A stretch of DNA of 64,000 nucleotides from DASUPK01 sp963744105 (GCA_963744105.1 CAVUSJ010000002.1:310001-374000), one strand, 5' to 3'; shown: positions 18,897 through 28,390, numbered from the stretch's first letter. Notes: generated by a model from the sequence alone, not told the origin. Translations and numbers: made by a program.

Positions 18897-20162
18897 GTGA
18901 GGGGAGGGATCAGAACCGGGGCCGCCGTGATCGCCGCGGCAGTTGCGTTGCTCGCGCCGTCGGCCGCAAGCGCCCTCAACCCTGTGAGCTTCTCGTCGAC
19001 GGGATCCCTGGCCGTCCCGCGCGAGTATCCCGGCGCCGCGACCCTGCCGGATGGCAGGGTGTTGGTCGCCGGGGGTTATGACGGCTCGAATTCCCTTCAG
19101 AGCACGGAGATCTTCAACCCGGCGACCGGCCGCTTCAGCCCGGGTGCGTCCCTGAAGACCGCGCGGTACTCCCCCGCAACGGCGACCCTCGCCGACGGAC
19201 GCGTGCTCCTCGCCGGAGGGGGGGTCGGTGCAGAGGCGGCGACGGCGGAGATCTTCAATCCGGCAACGGGGACGAGCTCCACTGTCGCCGGGACGATGAC
19301 GCAGCGGCGCTACGACGCCGGCGCTGCGCTTCTGCCCGACGGTCGGGTTCTGATCGCCGGTGGCTTCTACGTTGGCACCCAACTCAACAGCGCGGAGATC
19401 TTCAACCCGGCCACCGGGCAGTTCACGCCCGCCGGCACCATGGGTGCCCGCCGTGACGGGCCGGCCGTGGTTGCCTTGACCGACGGCCGCGTGCTGATCG
19501 CGGGCGGATACGACGGCACGAACTACCTGAAGAGCGCCGAGGTCTTCAATCCCGCCACCGGCAAGTTCAGCCCGGTCGGTTCGATGGCAACGGCACGCTA
19601 CGCGCCGGCCGGCGCCCCGCTACCGGGAGGGAGGGTGATGGTCGCCGGCGGACACGACGGCACGAAAGACGTGGCGAGCGCCGAGATCTTCGATGCCGCC
19701 AAGAACAGCTTCAGCTCTGCCGGGATTGGATCGCTTGGGCTGGCCCGCGAGGAGGCCGTCGCGGCTCCCCTCGCCGACGGGCGCGTGCTTGTGGCGGGGG
19801 GTTACAACGGCACACAACCAATCAAACAGCTCAAGAGCGCCGAGATCCTCAGCGTTCCCTCGAATTCCTTCAAGGCGAAGCTCAACGGGATGAGGGTGAC
19901 GTTCAAGGTCACCGACCAGGGGATCGCGAGCGTCACCGACACCTCCACCAAGGTTGCGACCACCGCCAAGAAGGGCAAGAAGAAGCCGAAGCTGGTCAAG
20001 ACGACCAAGAAGCACGGCGGCCCGGGGAAGATCACCGTCAAGGTGAAGCTGACGGCGCTCGGCAACGCCCGCCTGCGTCAGAAGGGCAAGCTGCAAATCA
20101 AGGTCGTCTACACGCCCGATGGCGGGGTCGCGGCGACCAAGAAGCTCACCCTGCGCGGTTAG
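18897..20162 (+). CDS. Secreted kelch-repeat beta-propeller protein
   Basis: 421 residues with a signal peptide (about 1-26, ending SAASA). Six kelch blades of about 48 residues follow, each with a LPDGRVLVAGGYDG-type strand pair and an AEIFNPATGxF element; the number fits a six-bladed propeller. The C-terminal 80 residues are different: a Lys-rich linker (KKGKKKPKLVKTTKKHGG) and a beta module ending QIKVVYTPDGGVAATKKLTL. A similar end is found in the secreted protein at 31282. Probably a surface binding protein; extracellular ligand unknown. Confidence 0.85.
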   Translation: MRGGIRTGAAVIAAAVALLAPSAASALNPVSFSSTGSLAVPREYPGAATLPDGRVLVAGGYDGSNSLQSTEIFNPATGRFSPGASLKTARYSPATATLADGRVLLAGGGVGAEAATAEIFNPATGTSSTVAGTMTQRRYDAGAALLPDGRVLIAGGFYVGTQLNSAEIFNPATGQFTPAGTMGARRDGPAVVALTDGRVLIAGGYDGTNYLKSAEVFNPATGKFSPVGSMATARYAPAGAPLPGGRVMVAGGHDGTKDVASAEIFDAAKNSFSSAGIGSLGLAREEAVAAPLADGRVLVAGGYNGTQPIKQLKSAEILSVPSNSFKAKLNGMRVTFKVTDQGIASVTDTSTKVATTAKKGKKKPKLVKTTKKHGGPGKITVKVKLTALGNARLRQKGKLQIKVVYTPDGGVAATKKLTLRG

Positions 20163-20167
20163 AGGCC

Positions 20168-20189
20168 GCAGCGGCGCTGCTGCCGCTGC
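20168..20189 (+). terminator. Hairpin after kelch protein gene
   Basis: GCAGCGGC and GCCGCTGC form a perfect eight-base stem with a six-base loop, 5 bases after the stop; no T-run. Confidence 0.5.
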
Positions 20190-20207
20190 ACCTACGATGC
20201 GCGGTCC

Positions 20208-21290
20208 ATGGACGAACTCGCCCTCGCCCAGCGACTGATCGCATTCGACACCTCCAAAACGGAGGGACTTCGCCGCGCGGCGGAGTTCGTCGGCGGCTGG
20301 CTCGAGTCGAACGACATCAAGGCCTCGCAGACCGAGGCGCGCGGCCTCCCCGTCACCACGGCCGAGGTCGGGCCGGAGGGCGCACCGACGCTTGTGCTCC
20401 ACGGCCACATGGACGTCGTGCCCGGGAGCCGGGAGATGTTCGAGCCTCGGATCGAGGGCGACCAGCTGATCGGTCGCGGGTCGTACGACATGAAGGGCGC
20501 CCTCGCGGCGATGCTGCTGGTGCTCCACGACCTTCGCGACCAGGACGACGTCCGGCTGCGGCTCGGGATCGTCTCCGACGAGGAGTCCGAGGAGGAACAG
20601 AACCGCGGCTCCGACGCCCTGGTGGCGAGCGGCTTCGTGGGGGACTTCGCGATCACCGGCGAGCCGACCAACCTCCAGGTCGGCGTGCAGGCGAAGGGCG
20701 TGCTGGCCGTCCGGTTGGAGGTCCAGGGACGCTCGGCGCACGGGGCGACGCCCTGGCTCGGCGATAACGCTGTCGTTAAGGCGATCGAGGTATTCAGAGG
20801 CATCGAATCGCTACCGTTTGCACGCCACAGCTCCGCCCTGTTCGACCGGCCCTCGATCAATCTCGGTCGGATCATGGGCGGCGATGCCCTGAACAAAGTG
20901 CCCGATACCTGCGTCATAGACGTCGATATCCGCTTCCTGCCCGACCAGGATCCCGATGAGATCCTGGGGCAGGTCAGCGGGCTCCCCGACACGCGCGTGC
21001 TCGCCACCTTCCGCCGCCCGCCGGCGGTGGTCGAGCCCGACTCGCCCTTCGTGCAGGGGCTCTGCGAGGCCGCCTCGCCGCATCACCCAGAGCGCGTCAT
21101 GAGCGTGGGCCGCGACGGCGCCTCCGATGCGGTCTCCTTCCTCGCCGCCGGTGTGCCCGCCGTCGAGTTCGGGCCGGTCGGCGACGGCCACCACGGGCCG
21201 AGTGAGTGGGTCTCGATCAGCTCGCTGCGCAGCTACCGGCAGGCGCTGGAGGGCTTCGTGAAGAGCTTCCCCGGGATGGCCGCGGCATGA
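20208..21290 (+). CDS. M20-family metallopeptidase (ArgE/DapE-like)
   Basis: 360-residue di-zinc hydrolase. Metal and catalytic motifs in order: LHGHMDVVPG, GRGSYDMKGALAAMLL, SDEESEEEQNRGSDAL, TGEPTNLQVG and the terminal GDGHHGPSEWVSI. The dimerisation domain has GRSAHGATPWLGDNAV. Family members remove acyl groups or C-terminal residues from amino acids or small peptides; ArgE, DapE and peptidase T-like roles cannot be separated here. TACGAT lies 9 bases before the ATG. Its end overlaps the LCP gene start (ATGA). Confidence 0.9.
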   Translation: MDELALAQRLIAFDTSKTEGLRRAAEFVGGWLESNDIKASQTEARGLPVTTAEVGPEGAPTLVLHGHMDVVPGSREMFEPRIEGDQLIGRGSYDMKGALAAMLLVLHDLRDQDDVRLRLGIVSDEESEEEQNRGSDALVASGFVGDFAITGEPTNLQVGVQAKGVLAVRLEVQGRSAHGATPWLGDNAVVKAIEVFRGIESLPFARHSSALFDRPSINLGRIMGGDALNKVPDTCVIDVDIRFLPDQDPDEILGQVSGLPDTRVLATFRRPPAVVEPDSPFVQGLCEAASPHHPERVMSVGRDGASDAVSFLAAGVPAVEFGPVGDGHHGPSEWVSISSLRSYRQALEGFVKSFPGMAAA

Positions 21291-23176
21291 CCCCGCGCAA
21301 GAAGAAGGATGAGGAGCCGCGCGCGGACGAGACCCAGGAGTACGAGCTGGGTGACGACTTCCTCGAGGACGTTGACGACCAGGCGGCCGACGAGGAGGAC
21401 TTCGATGACGAGGAGCTCGACGAGGAGGAGCTCGAGGACGAGGACCTCGACGAGGAGGAGCTCGAGGACGAGGACCATGAGGACGACGACGAGGACGAGC
21501 TCGAGCAGGTCGTCTCCGCCGAGACCCAGGAGTGGGATGGCCTCGAGGCGGCCGAGGCGGAGGCCGACGAGCCGACCCTGGTCGCGTCGGCCGGCCAGCG
21601 GGTCAGGCAGGCGGGCTCGGCCGTCACCTCCGGCTTCGAGAAGGTCGGCGGCAAGAAGGTCACCTCCGGCTTCAAGGCTGTCCGCGGGCGCCTCGGCTTC
21701 CCGCTCTGGCTGCGCTTCCTGACCGCGTCCTTCGTGATCGTCGCCGCTGTGGCGGGAGCCACCTCGGCGAGCCTGATCCTCTACCTGTCGGACATCGCCA
21801 ATGCCCTCAAGCACGGAAGCATCCTGAACGGCGTCCAGCCCTTCCTGAAGACACCCGGCAGCGGGCCGCAGACGATTCTGATCCTCGGCTCCGACAAGCG
21901 GAACAACCAGCTCAGCGGCAAGTACGGCAACTCGGATACGACGATGCTGCTCCGCCTGGACCCCGACCGGCACGCGATCGCGCTGCTCTCCATTCCCCGC
22001 GACCTCAAGGTCGACATCCCCGGCTACGGCACCGACAAGATCAACGCGGCCTACTCGCTGGGCGGTCCCAAGCTCACCCTGCAGACGGTCAAGCAGGTCA
22101 CCGGACTCGACATCAACCACCTGGTGAACGTCGACTTCACGGGCTTCGCCCGGGCCGTGAACGCAATCGGCTGCGTCTACGTCGACGTCGACCGCCGCTA
22201 TTACATCGCGCCCAACTCGGGCACCTCCGAGATCAACCTGCAGCCCGGCTACCAGGCGCTGTGCGGATTCGACGCGCTCTCCTTCGCGCGCTACCGGCAC
22301 ACCGACACGGACATCGTCCGCGCCGCACGGCAGCAGGCGTTCCTCCGGGAGGCACGCGCGAAGGTTCCGCCCGAGAAGATATTCGAGGACCGCAGCAAGC
22401 TGATCAAGATCTTCACCCACTACACGTCCTCGGACATCAACTCGGCCGAGCAGATGCTGCAGGTGCTGAGGCTGTTCTTCGATCTTCGCGGGGCGCAGGT
22501 GAAGGAGGTGCACTTCCAGGCCACCCTCGGCCCGTCCTACGTCTACGCCAGCCAATCGGAGATCCAACAGGCTGTGAACCAGTTCCTCGGGGTGCAGGGC
22601 ACGCCGGGGCCGCAGGCCTCGAGCGCGAAGCCGAGCAAGGAGGTGAAGCCCCAGCAGCCGCCGGATCACAGCAAGGCGACGCCCGCGGCGGCCAGGCACC
22701 ATCACCACCCAAGCGCCGACACCAATCTGGTCTCGACCAACTACGGCAAGCAGCTCGCCCAGGGGATCAAGGCCCGCAAGGAGAAGGTGCCGGTCTACTA
22801 CCCGACGGTGCTCGAGACGGGCAGCGACTATGCGCAGAAGCCGCGCGTCTACAAGATCAACGGCAAGGGGGACGGGGCACCGCCGCACGATGAACGCGCC
22901 GCCTACAAGTACGTCTTCTCGCTGCCGGGCCTGGGTGACTACTACGGCTTCGAGGGGACCCGCTGGAAGGACCCGCCGATCCTCGATGGCCCGAGCGACA
23001 CGAAGACGATCGGCGACCGCGACTACAAGCTCTACTACGACGGCGATCGGCTGCGCATGGTGGCCTGGCAAACGGACCAGGGCTCGTTCTGGGTCTCCAA
23101 CTCGCTGATCGAGACGGTGTCGAACGAGGACATGCTCAAGATCGCCCAGGGCTTCCGCCTGCTGCCGGGGACCTGA
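21287..23176 (+). CDS. LytR-CpsA-Psr (LCP) family cell-wall polymer ligase
   Basis: 629 residues from ATG 21287, which overlaps the previous stop as ATGA. The first 75 residues are almost all Asp and Glu, followed by a linker, one membrane helix (about 145-170) and the extracytoplasmic LCP domain (about 200-340) with ILGSDKRNNQL, LLSIPRDLKVDIPG and DKINAAYSLGG, whose Arg and Asp residues bind the polyprenyl pyrophosphate. A Pro/His-rich linker leads to a C-terminal domain (about 490-625). LCP enzymes attach glycopolymers such as teichoic acid or arabinogalactan to peptidoglycan. It heads the sugar-nucleotide operon, fitting that role. Confidence 0.93.
   Translation: MTPRKKKDEEPRADETQEYELGDDFLEDVDDQAADEEDFDDEELDEEELEDEDLDEEELEDEDHEDDDEDELEQVVSAETQEWDGLEAAEAEADEPTLVASAGQRVRQAGSAVTSGFEKVGGKKVTSGFKAVRGRLGFPLWLRFLTASFVIVAAVAGATSASLILYLSDIANALKHGSILNGVQPFLKTPGSGPQTILILGSDKRNNQLSGKYGNSDTTMLLRLDPDRHAIALLSIPRDLKVDIPGYGTDKINAAYSLGGPKLTLQTVKQVTGLDINHLVNVDFTGFARAVNAIGCVYVDVDRRYYIAPNSGTSEINLQPGYQALCGFDALSFARYRHTDTDIVRAARQQAFLREARAKVPPEKIFEDRSKLIKIFTHYTSSDINSAEQMLQVLRLFFDLRGAQVKEVHFQATLGPSYVYASQSEIQQAVNQFLGVQGTPGPQASSAKPSKEVKPQQPPDHSKATPAAARHHHHPSADTNLVSTNYGKQLAQGIKARKEKVPVYYPTVLETGSDYAQKPRVYKINGKGDGAPPHDERAAYKYVFSLPGLGDYYGFEGTRWKDPPILDGPSDTKTIGDRDYKLYYDGDRLRMVAWQTDQGSFWVSNSLIETVSNEDMLKIAQGFRLLPGT
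21416..21475 (+). repeat. 30-bp exact tandem duplication in LCP gene
   Basis: Two identical 30-base copies (21416-21445 and 21446-21475) encode LDEEELEDED twice in the acidic N-terminal tract. Such tracts readily change length by slippage. Confidence 0.85.
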
Positions 23177-23189
23177 TCGGGGGATCGGG

Positions 23190-24494
23190 GTGAGCGAGAG
23201 GGAGCCGATCGGGGTGGTCGGAGCCGGCTGGGTCGGGCTGGTCACCGCCGCCTGCTTTGCCGAGCTCGGCCACCGGGTGGTGGTTCGGGAGATCGTTCCG
23301 GAGAAGGTCGAGTCGCTGCGCCGGGGCGAGATCCCCATCCACGAGCCCGAGCTCCCGGAGCTGATCGAGCGGAACAGCGAGCGGCTCACCTTCACGACCG
23401 AGATGGCCGACCTGCTCGACGGTCCCCGCCTGCTCTTCGTCTGCGTGCAGACGCCGCCGACCTACTCGGGCGATGCGGATCTCTCCGCGGTGCAGCGCGC
23501 GGTGGAGGAGATCGGCGAGCCGGAGGGCAAGGCGCTGGTGATGAAGAGCACGGTGCCCGTCGGCACGGGCCGGACGATCCGCCGCGACGCCCCGGACCTC
23601 GCCTACGTCTCCTGCCCCGAGTTCCTCAGGGAGGGCACGGCCGTCAAGGACTTCCTGGAGCCGGACCGCGTCGTGATCGGATCCGACGAGGGCGACGAGT
23701 GGGCCGCCGACGCCGTTGCCGCCGCCTACGAGCCGCTCGGGGCGCCCCTCGTTCGCACCGACCTCTCGAGCGCCGAGATGATCAAGCTCGCCTCGAATGC
23801 CTACCTCGCGACCAAGATCAGCTTCATCAACGAGATCGCCAACGTCTGCGACGAGGTCGGCGCCGACGTGACCGAGGTGGCGCGGGGGATGGGGATGGAT
23901 CCGCGGATCGGGGACCGGTTCCTCAACGCCGGGCTCGGCTTCGGCGGCTCCTGCTTCCCCAAGGACACCCAGGCTCTCAAGATCCTCGCCGGGAACAGCG
24001 GCTACCACTTCCAGCTGCTCAGCTCGGTGATAGAGGTGAACGAGCTGCAGAAGCGCCGCGTGATGTCGAAGCTCTCGAAGCACCTCGACTCGCTGGTCGG
24101 CAAGCGCGTCGCGCTCCTCGGGCTCGCCTTCAAGCCCGACACCGACGACATGCGCGAGGCCTCGAGCCTCGTGCTGGCTTCCCGCCTGGAGGGCGAGGGC
24201 GCCTCGGTCGTCGCCTTCGATCCGGTGGCCGAGGGAGCGGCGAGCGAGCTCCTGCCGAACGTCGACATGGCCGCGTCGGCGATGGAGGCGCTGGGGGGCG
24301 CCGACGCCGCCGTGCTGGTCACCGAATGGCCGCAGTTCGCCGAGCTCGACTGGGCGGAGGTCGCCAAGCGGATGGCCAATCCGCTCCTCGTCGACGGCCG
24401 CAACTTCCTCGATCCCGACGAGGTCCGCGCCGCGGGCATCACCTACGAGGCGATCGGGAGGCCGAGCACCCCCGAGCGTTCGGCGGTCGGTTGA
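23190..24494 (+). CDS. ugd: UDP-glucose/GDP-mannose 6-dehydrogenase
   Basis: 434 residues, GTG start. N-terminal NAD fold GVVGAGWVGLVTAACFAELG, catalytic Cys in GFGGSCFPKDTQAL, Lys in LASNAYLATKISFINE, and a C-terminal UDP-binding domain with LGLAFKPDTDDMREA. Oxidises a UDP- or GDP-hexose to the uronic acid with two NAD. UDP-glucose is the likelier substrate, but the sequence does not settle it. The stop is separated from the nucleotidyltransferase GTG by one base. Confidence 0.93.
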   Translation: MSEREPIGVVGAGWVGLVTAACFAELGHRVVVREIVPEKVESLRRGEIPIHEPELPELIERNSERLTFTTEMADLLDGPRLLFVCVQTPPTYSGDADLSAVQRAVEEIGEPEGKALVMKSTVPVGTGRTIRRDAPDLAYVSCPEFLREGTAVKDFLEPDRVVIGSDEGDEWAADAVAAAYEPLGAPLVRTDLSSAEMIKLASNAYLATKISFINEIANVCDEVGADVTEVARGMGMDPRIGDRFLNAGLGFGGSCFPKDTQALKILAGNSGYHFQLLSSVIEVNELQKRRVMSKLSKHLDSLVGKRVALLGLAFKPDTDDMREASSLVLASRLEGEGASVVAFDPVAEGAASELLPNVDMAASAMEALGGADAAVLVTEWPQFAELDWAEVAKRMANPLLVDGRNFLDPDEVRAAGITYEAIGRPSTPERSAVG

Positions 24495-24495
24495 C

Positions 24496-25476
24496 GTGCA
24501 GGCCCTGATCCTGGCCGGCGGCGAGGGCACTCGCCTGCGGCCCCTGACCTACACCGTCGCGAAGCCGGTGCTGCCGCTCGTCGGCCGGCCTCACATCGCC
24601 TACGTGATCGACTGGCTCGCCCGGCACGGCGTGGACGACGTGATCGTCTCCTGCGGACATCTCGCCGAGAGGATGCGGAACATCCTCGCCGAGCTCGAGC
24701 CGGGCGTCCAGATCCGCTTCGCCGAGGAGCCCGACGCGCGCGGGACCGCCGGGGCGATCCGCTTCGCCGACGACATGCTCGGCGACCGGTTCTTCGTGCT
24801 CAACGGCGATGTCCTCTGCGACCTCGACCTGACCGCCCAGGTCGAGCAGCACGAGTCCACCGGCGCCCGGGCGACGATCGCGCTCTATCCGGTCCAGGAT
24901 CCGACGGGCTACGGCCTGGTCCATCGCCACGACGACGGCGAGATCACCGAGTTCCTGGAGAAGCCCGAGCCCGACCAGGTCGACACCGACGAGATCAACG
25001 CCGGCGCCTACCTGCTGGAGCGCTCGGTCCTCGACGAGATCCCGCCGGACCAGAACGTCTCCATCGAGCGCGAGGTCTTCCCGAAGCTGATCGGCAACGG
25101 CCTCTACGGGATCCGCCAGGAGGGCTACTGGATCGACATCGGGACGCCGGACCGCTTCCTGGAGGCGAACTGGGACATCCTCGATGGCCGGTTGGAGACG
25201 ATCCACGGCCGCTTCGACGAGCCGAAGATGGTCGGGGAGGGGTGCCAGATCTCAGACGGGGCGGAGCTCCGCACGCCGTGCGTGATCGGCCGCGACTGCC
25301 GCATCGGTGACGGCGCCGTGATCGAGCGCTCCGTCCTGCTCGACGGCTGCGCGGTCGATGAGGGGGCCACGGTCAGGGGCAGCATCCTCAGCGCCGGCGT
25401 CACCGTCGCAAGCGGCACGGAGGTCGACGGCGAGGTGATCGGCGAGGGCGATGTGGTCGAGGGCGCACCGGCGTGA
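24496..25476 (+). CDS. Sugar-1-phosphate nucleotidyltransferase
   Basis: 326 residues. Starts MQALILAGGEGTRLRPLTYT, the nucleotide-binding signature, with the metal Asp in VLNGDVLCDLD and FLEKPEPD. The last 80 residues are a left-handed beta-helix (IGRDCRIGDGAVIERSVLL). Mannose-1-phosphate guanylyltransferase or glucose-1-phosphate thymidylyl/uridylyltransferase are the candidates; the neighbouring phosphomannose/phosphoglucose isomerase favours GDP-mannose or UDP-glucose. A related gene is at 32241. GTGA overlap with the next gene. Confidence 0.9.
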   Translation: MQALILAGGEGTRLRPLTYTVAKPVLPLVGRPHIAYVIDWLARHGVDDVIVSCGHLAERMRNILAELEPGVQIRFAEEPDARGTAGAIRFADDMLGDRFFVLNGDVLCDLDLTAQVEQHESTGARATIALYPVQDPTGYGLVHRHDDGEITEFLEKPEPDQVDTDEINAGAYLLERSVLDEIPPDQNVSIEREVFPKLIGNGLYGIRQEGYWIDIGTPDRFLEANWDILDGRLETIHGRFDEPKMVGEGCQISDGAELRTPCVIGRDCRIGDGAVIERSVLLDGCAVDEGATVRGSILSAGVTVASGTEVDGEVIGEGDVVEGAPA

Positions 25477-26486
25477 ACGTGATCGGGGGAGACATGCTGG
25501 ACGCCGCGCGCGCGATGCCCGATCACCTGCGCGACGCGCTCTGGCGGATCGAGAGCGCCCGGCCCCCCACCATGGAGGCACCCGCGGCCTTCTTCTGCGG
25601 GATGGGCGGCTCCGCGATCGGTGGCGACCTGATGATCGCCGCCCTCTCCGATCGCCTCACCAAGCCGATGGTCGTCGCGCGCGGCTACGAGCTCCCCGCG
25701 TGGGCACCCGCCGGCTCCGCCGTCCTCTGCTCGAGCTACTCCGGGAACACCGAGGAGACCCTCGCCTGCTACGCGGCGGCCGAGGCCCTCGGAGCCCAGC
25801 GGCTGGTCGCGACGACCGGCGGCGAGCTGGCTGAGGCCGCCCGCGCCGACGACGTCCCGGTGATCGGCCTGCCGTCCGGGTTGCAGCCCCGCGCGGCGGT
25901 CGGATACATGTTCTGCGTCGCCGCCGAGCTGGCGGCGCTGGCGCTCGCGGGGCCACGGATCCACACGGAGATCGACGCGGCCGCCTCTCACCTCGGGAGC
26001 TCATTCGAGGCGGCGCAGGAGCGGGCGCGGGCGCTGGCCGAGCAGATCGGTGACGCAACGCCGGTGATCCACGGCAGCGACCTCACCGCGCCGGTCGCCT
26101 ATCGGTGGAAGTGCCAGATCAACGAGAACGCGAAGATTCCCGCGTACTCGGCCGTGCTGCCCGAGGCCGACCACAACGAGCTCGAGGGCTGGTCGGGGTC
26201 CGACGGGCGCTTCGCGGCGATCTTCCTCGGCGACCGCGACCAGCATCCGCGTGAGCGCAAGCGCTTCGAGCTCACCGCGAAGGCGATCGAGCCCTACGCC
26301 GCGACGGTGACCGCCCTCGAGACCGAGGGGGAGACGCGCACCGACCGCCTGCTGCACGCGGTGATGGTCGGCGACCTGCTCGCGATCGAGCTCGCCACCG
26401 CGCGCGGCGTGGACCCCATGTCGGTCGACGTCCTGGAAGGCTTCAAGAAGGAGATGGGCAGACCAAGCGAGGAGGAGGGTGGATGA
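25473..26486 (+). CDS. Bifunctional phosphoglucose/phosphomannose isomerase
   Basis: 337 residues, GTG start overlapping the previous stop. Two SIS domains: the first has CGMGGSAIGGDLMIAAL and SSYSGNTEETLACY, the second INENAKIPAYSAVLPEADHN with the catalytic Glu and His region typical of this bifunctional family rather than of Pgi. It converts fructose-6-phosphate to glucose-6- and mannose-6-phosphate, supplying the sugar-nucleotide enzymes encoded just upstream. The ATG of the thiolase overlaps its stop. Confidence 0.92.
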   Translation: MNVIGGDMLDAARAMPDHLRDALWRIESARPPTMEAPAAFFCGMGGSAIGGDLMIAALSDRLTKPMVVARGYELPAWAPAGSAVLCSSYSGNTEETLACYAAAEALGAQRLVATTGGELAEAARADDVPVIGLPSGLQPRAAVGYMFCVAAELAALALAGPRIHTEIDAAASHLGSSFEAAQERARALAEQIGDATPVIHGSDLTAPVAYRWKCQINENAKIPAYSAVLPEADHNELEGWSGSDGRFAAIFLGDRDQHPRERKRFELTAKAIEPYAATVTALETEGETRTDRLLHAVMVGDLLAIELATARGVDPMSVDVLEGFKKEMGRPSEEEGG

Positions 26487-27673
26487 ACCGCACGTTCGTA
26501 GTCGGAGTCGGCATGACCAAGTTCGACAAGCCAGGCACCAAGGAGGGCGACTACCCGGACTGGGCCGAGGAGGCCGGCCGGCTGGCGCTCGACGACGCCG
26601 GCGTCGACTACGGCGACGTCCAGCAAGCGTTCGTCGGCTACTGCTACGGCGACTCCACCGCCGGCCAGCGGGCCGTCTACGGCCTGGGCCTCACCGGGAT
26701 CCCCGTCGTCAACGTCAACAACAACTGCTCCACCGGCTCCAGCGCCCTCTACATGGCGCGCCAAGCGGTCAAGGGCGGCCTCGCCGACTGCGCGTTCGCG
26801 CTCGGCTTCGAGAAGATGGAGCTCGGGTCGCTCGGCGTGAAGTTCACGGACCGCGTCAACCCGATCGACAAGCACGTCGCCGCGCTGCTCGAGCTCCGCG
26901 AGTGGGAGGACGCGCCGCCCGCACCGCAGATGTTCGGGGCCGCGGGCCGCGAGCACATGGAGCGGTACGGGTCAGAGCCCGACCACTTCGCCTGGATCGG
27001 CTGGAAGAACCACAAGCACTCGGTCGACAACCCGTACGCGCAGTTCCAGGACGAGTACTCGCTCGAGGACATCAAGTCCGCGAAGGAGATCTACGCCCCG
27101 CTGACCAAGCTGCAGTGCTCACCGACCAGCGACGGGAGCGCCGCCGCGGTCGTCGCCTCCGAGCGCTTCGTCGACGAGCACGACCTCTGGGGCCAGGCCA
27201 TCGAGATCGCCGGCCAGTCGATGGTCACCGATCTCTCGAGCACGTTCGACAGCAAGTCCTCCATCAACGTGGTCGGCGCCGACATGACCCGGACCGCGGG
27301 CGGGCAGGCCCTCACCGAGGCCGAGACCGGCATCGACGAGGTCGACGTCGTCGAGCTGCATGACTGCTTCTCCGCGAACGAGCTGATCACCTACGAGGCG
27401 CTCGGGCTGGCCGAGGAGGGGGAGGGCCACAAGCTGGTCGAGGCCGAGGCGACGACCTACGGCGGCGACGGCCCGGTGGTGAATCCCTCGGGTGGCCTGA
27501 TCTCGAAGGGCCACCCGCTCGGCGCGACCGGCCTAGCGCAGTGCGCCGAGCTCAACTGGCAGCTGCGCGGCAAGGCCGACCGGCGGCAGGTCGACGGCGC
27601 CGACGTCGCCCTCCAGCACAACATCGGGCTCGGCGGCGCGGCGGTGGTGACCGTCTACCGGAAGCCCAGCTAG
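26483..27673 (+). CDS. Thiolase / SCP-x-type acetyl-CoA acetyltransferase
   Basis: 396 residues. Catalytic Cys in NVNNNCSTGSSALYMARQAV, HDCFSANELITYEALG, and the terminal GGLISKGHPLGATGLAQ with the base His. The arrangement is that of the lipid-transfer-protein (SCP-2/SCP-x) thiolase branch used in sterol or branched fatty-acid degradation rather than acetoacetyl-CoA thiolases. It is coupled to sugar genes by an ATGA overlap, although the function seems unrelated. Its stop codon shares CTAG with the convergent DUF1905 gene. Confidence 0.92.
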   Translation: MNRTFVVGVGMTKFDKPGTKEGDYPDWAEEAGRLALDDAGVDYGDVQQAFVGYCYGDSTAGQRAVYGLGLTGIPVVNVNNNCSTGSSALYMARQAVKGGLADCAFALGFEKMELGSLGVKFTDRVNPIDKHVAALLELREWEDAPPAPQMFGAAGREHMERYGSEPDHFAWIGWKNHKHSVDNPYAQFQDEYSLEDIKSAKEIYAPLTKLQCSPTSDGSAAAVVASERFVDEHDLWGQAIEIAGQSMVTDLSSTFDSKSSINVVGADMTRTAGGQALTEAETGIDEVDVVELHDCFSANELITYEALGLAEEGEGHKLVEAEATTYGGDGPVVNPSGGLISKGHPLGATGLAQCAELNWQLRGKADRRQVDGADVALQHNIGLGGAAVVTVYRKPS

Positions 27674-27945
27674 CCGAGTCGCTCCTCCAGCCGGACCGCG
27701 ACCCGGTCGCCTTCCTCCTTGCCGATCGCCTTCCGCACGTTGGCCTTCACGGGCAGCTTGTGCGTCCCGTTGCCCATCGCCATGAACGAGCTGCGGAACG
27801 CGTGCCCGTCGATCGTGCCTCGGACCTTGACCAGCCCGCGGGTGCCGAAGTACTCGGCCGAGTCGTCCATCACCACATAGGTCCAGCCGCCCTTCGCCGG
27901 GCTCTTCTGCAGCGTCGCCTCGAATTCTCTGTTGAGAGTCGTCAT
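27670..27945 (-). CDS. DUF1905-family protein
   Basis: 91 residues from ATG 27945. The pattern FEATLQKSPAKGGWTYVVM, then VKVRGTIDGHAFRSSFMAMG and a final KEEGDRVAVRLE matches DUF1905, a small beta-barrel domain of unknown function often fused to YdeI/OmpD-associated domains. It is 23 bases downstream of the arfB stop and probably in the same transcript. In-frame GTG codons upstream would add seven residues. Confidence 0.8.
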   Translation of the reverse strand: MTTLNREFEATLQKSPAKGGWTYVVMDDSAEYFGTRGLVKVRGTIDGHAFRSSFMAMGNGTHKLPVKANVRKAIGKEEGDRVAVRLEERLG

Positions 27946-27968
27946 GTCCCTAGAGACCCGCACCACGT

Positions 27969-28382
27969 TCAGAAATCATCGGCCGGACGTTGGCGCTGGG
28001 CCTTGCGCTGTGATTGCTTGCGCTTCTGCTCCAGGCGCCGTTCCTTGGCCGCCTTCGACGGCTTCGTCGGGCGGCGCGGCTTCGGGCGGCGGAGTCCCGC
28101 CTCGATCTTCTCGCGCAGCCGCTCCAACGCCAGCTCGCGGTTCCGTGCCTGGCTGCGGGCGTCCTGGGCGACGGCCGTGACCCGGTCGCCGAGCTTGCGC
28201 TTCAACTGAGAGCGCTGCCGTTCGCTGAGCGCTTCTGACGCATCGACGTCGAAGACCGCCTCGATGCGCGAGGCCGTCACGTTCGCGTGCTGCCCGCCCG
28301 GCCCGGACGACCGGCTCGCCCGGAACTCGATCTCCTCGAGCGGGATCTCCGTACCCTCTGCGACCCGAATACCGTCCTCCAC
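27969..28382 (-). CDS. arfB: Alternative ribosome-rescue factor ArfB (YaeJ-like peptidyl-tRNA hydrolase)
   Basis: 137 residues, about the size of E. coli ArfB (140). It has the class-I release factor core SRSSGPGGQHANVTASRIE with the catalytic GGQ, no codon-recognition domain, and a basic tail (PKPRRPTKPSKAAKERRLEQ and onward) that in ArfB threads into the empty mRNA channel of stalled ribosomes. GTG start; TACGTT lies 8 bases upstream, suggesting a leaderless mRNA. Divergent from ahcY with overlapping promoter elements. Confidence 0.92.
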   Translation of the reverse strand: MEDGIRVAEGTEIPLEEIEFRASRSSGPGGQHANVTASRIEAVFDVDASEALSERQRSQLKRKLGDRVTAVAQDARSQARNRELALERLREKIEAGLRRPKPRRPTKPSKAAKERRLEQKRKQSQRKAQRQRPADDF

Positions 28383-28390
28383 TGCCGCAT

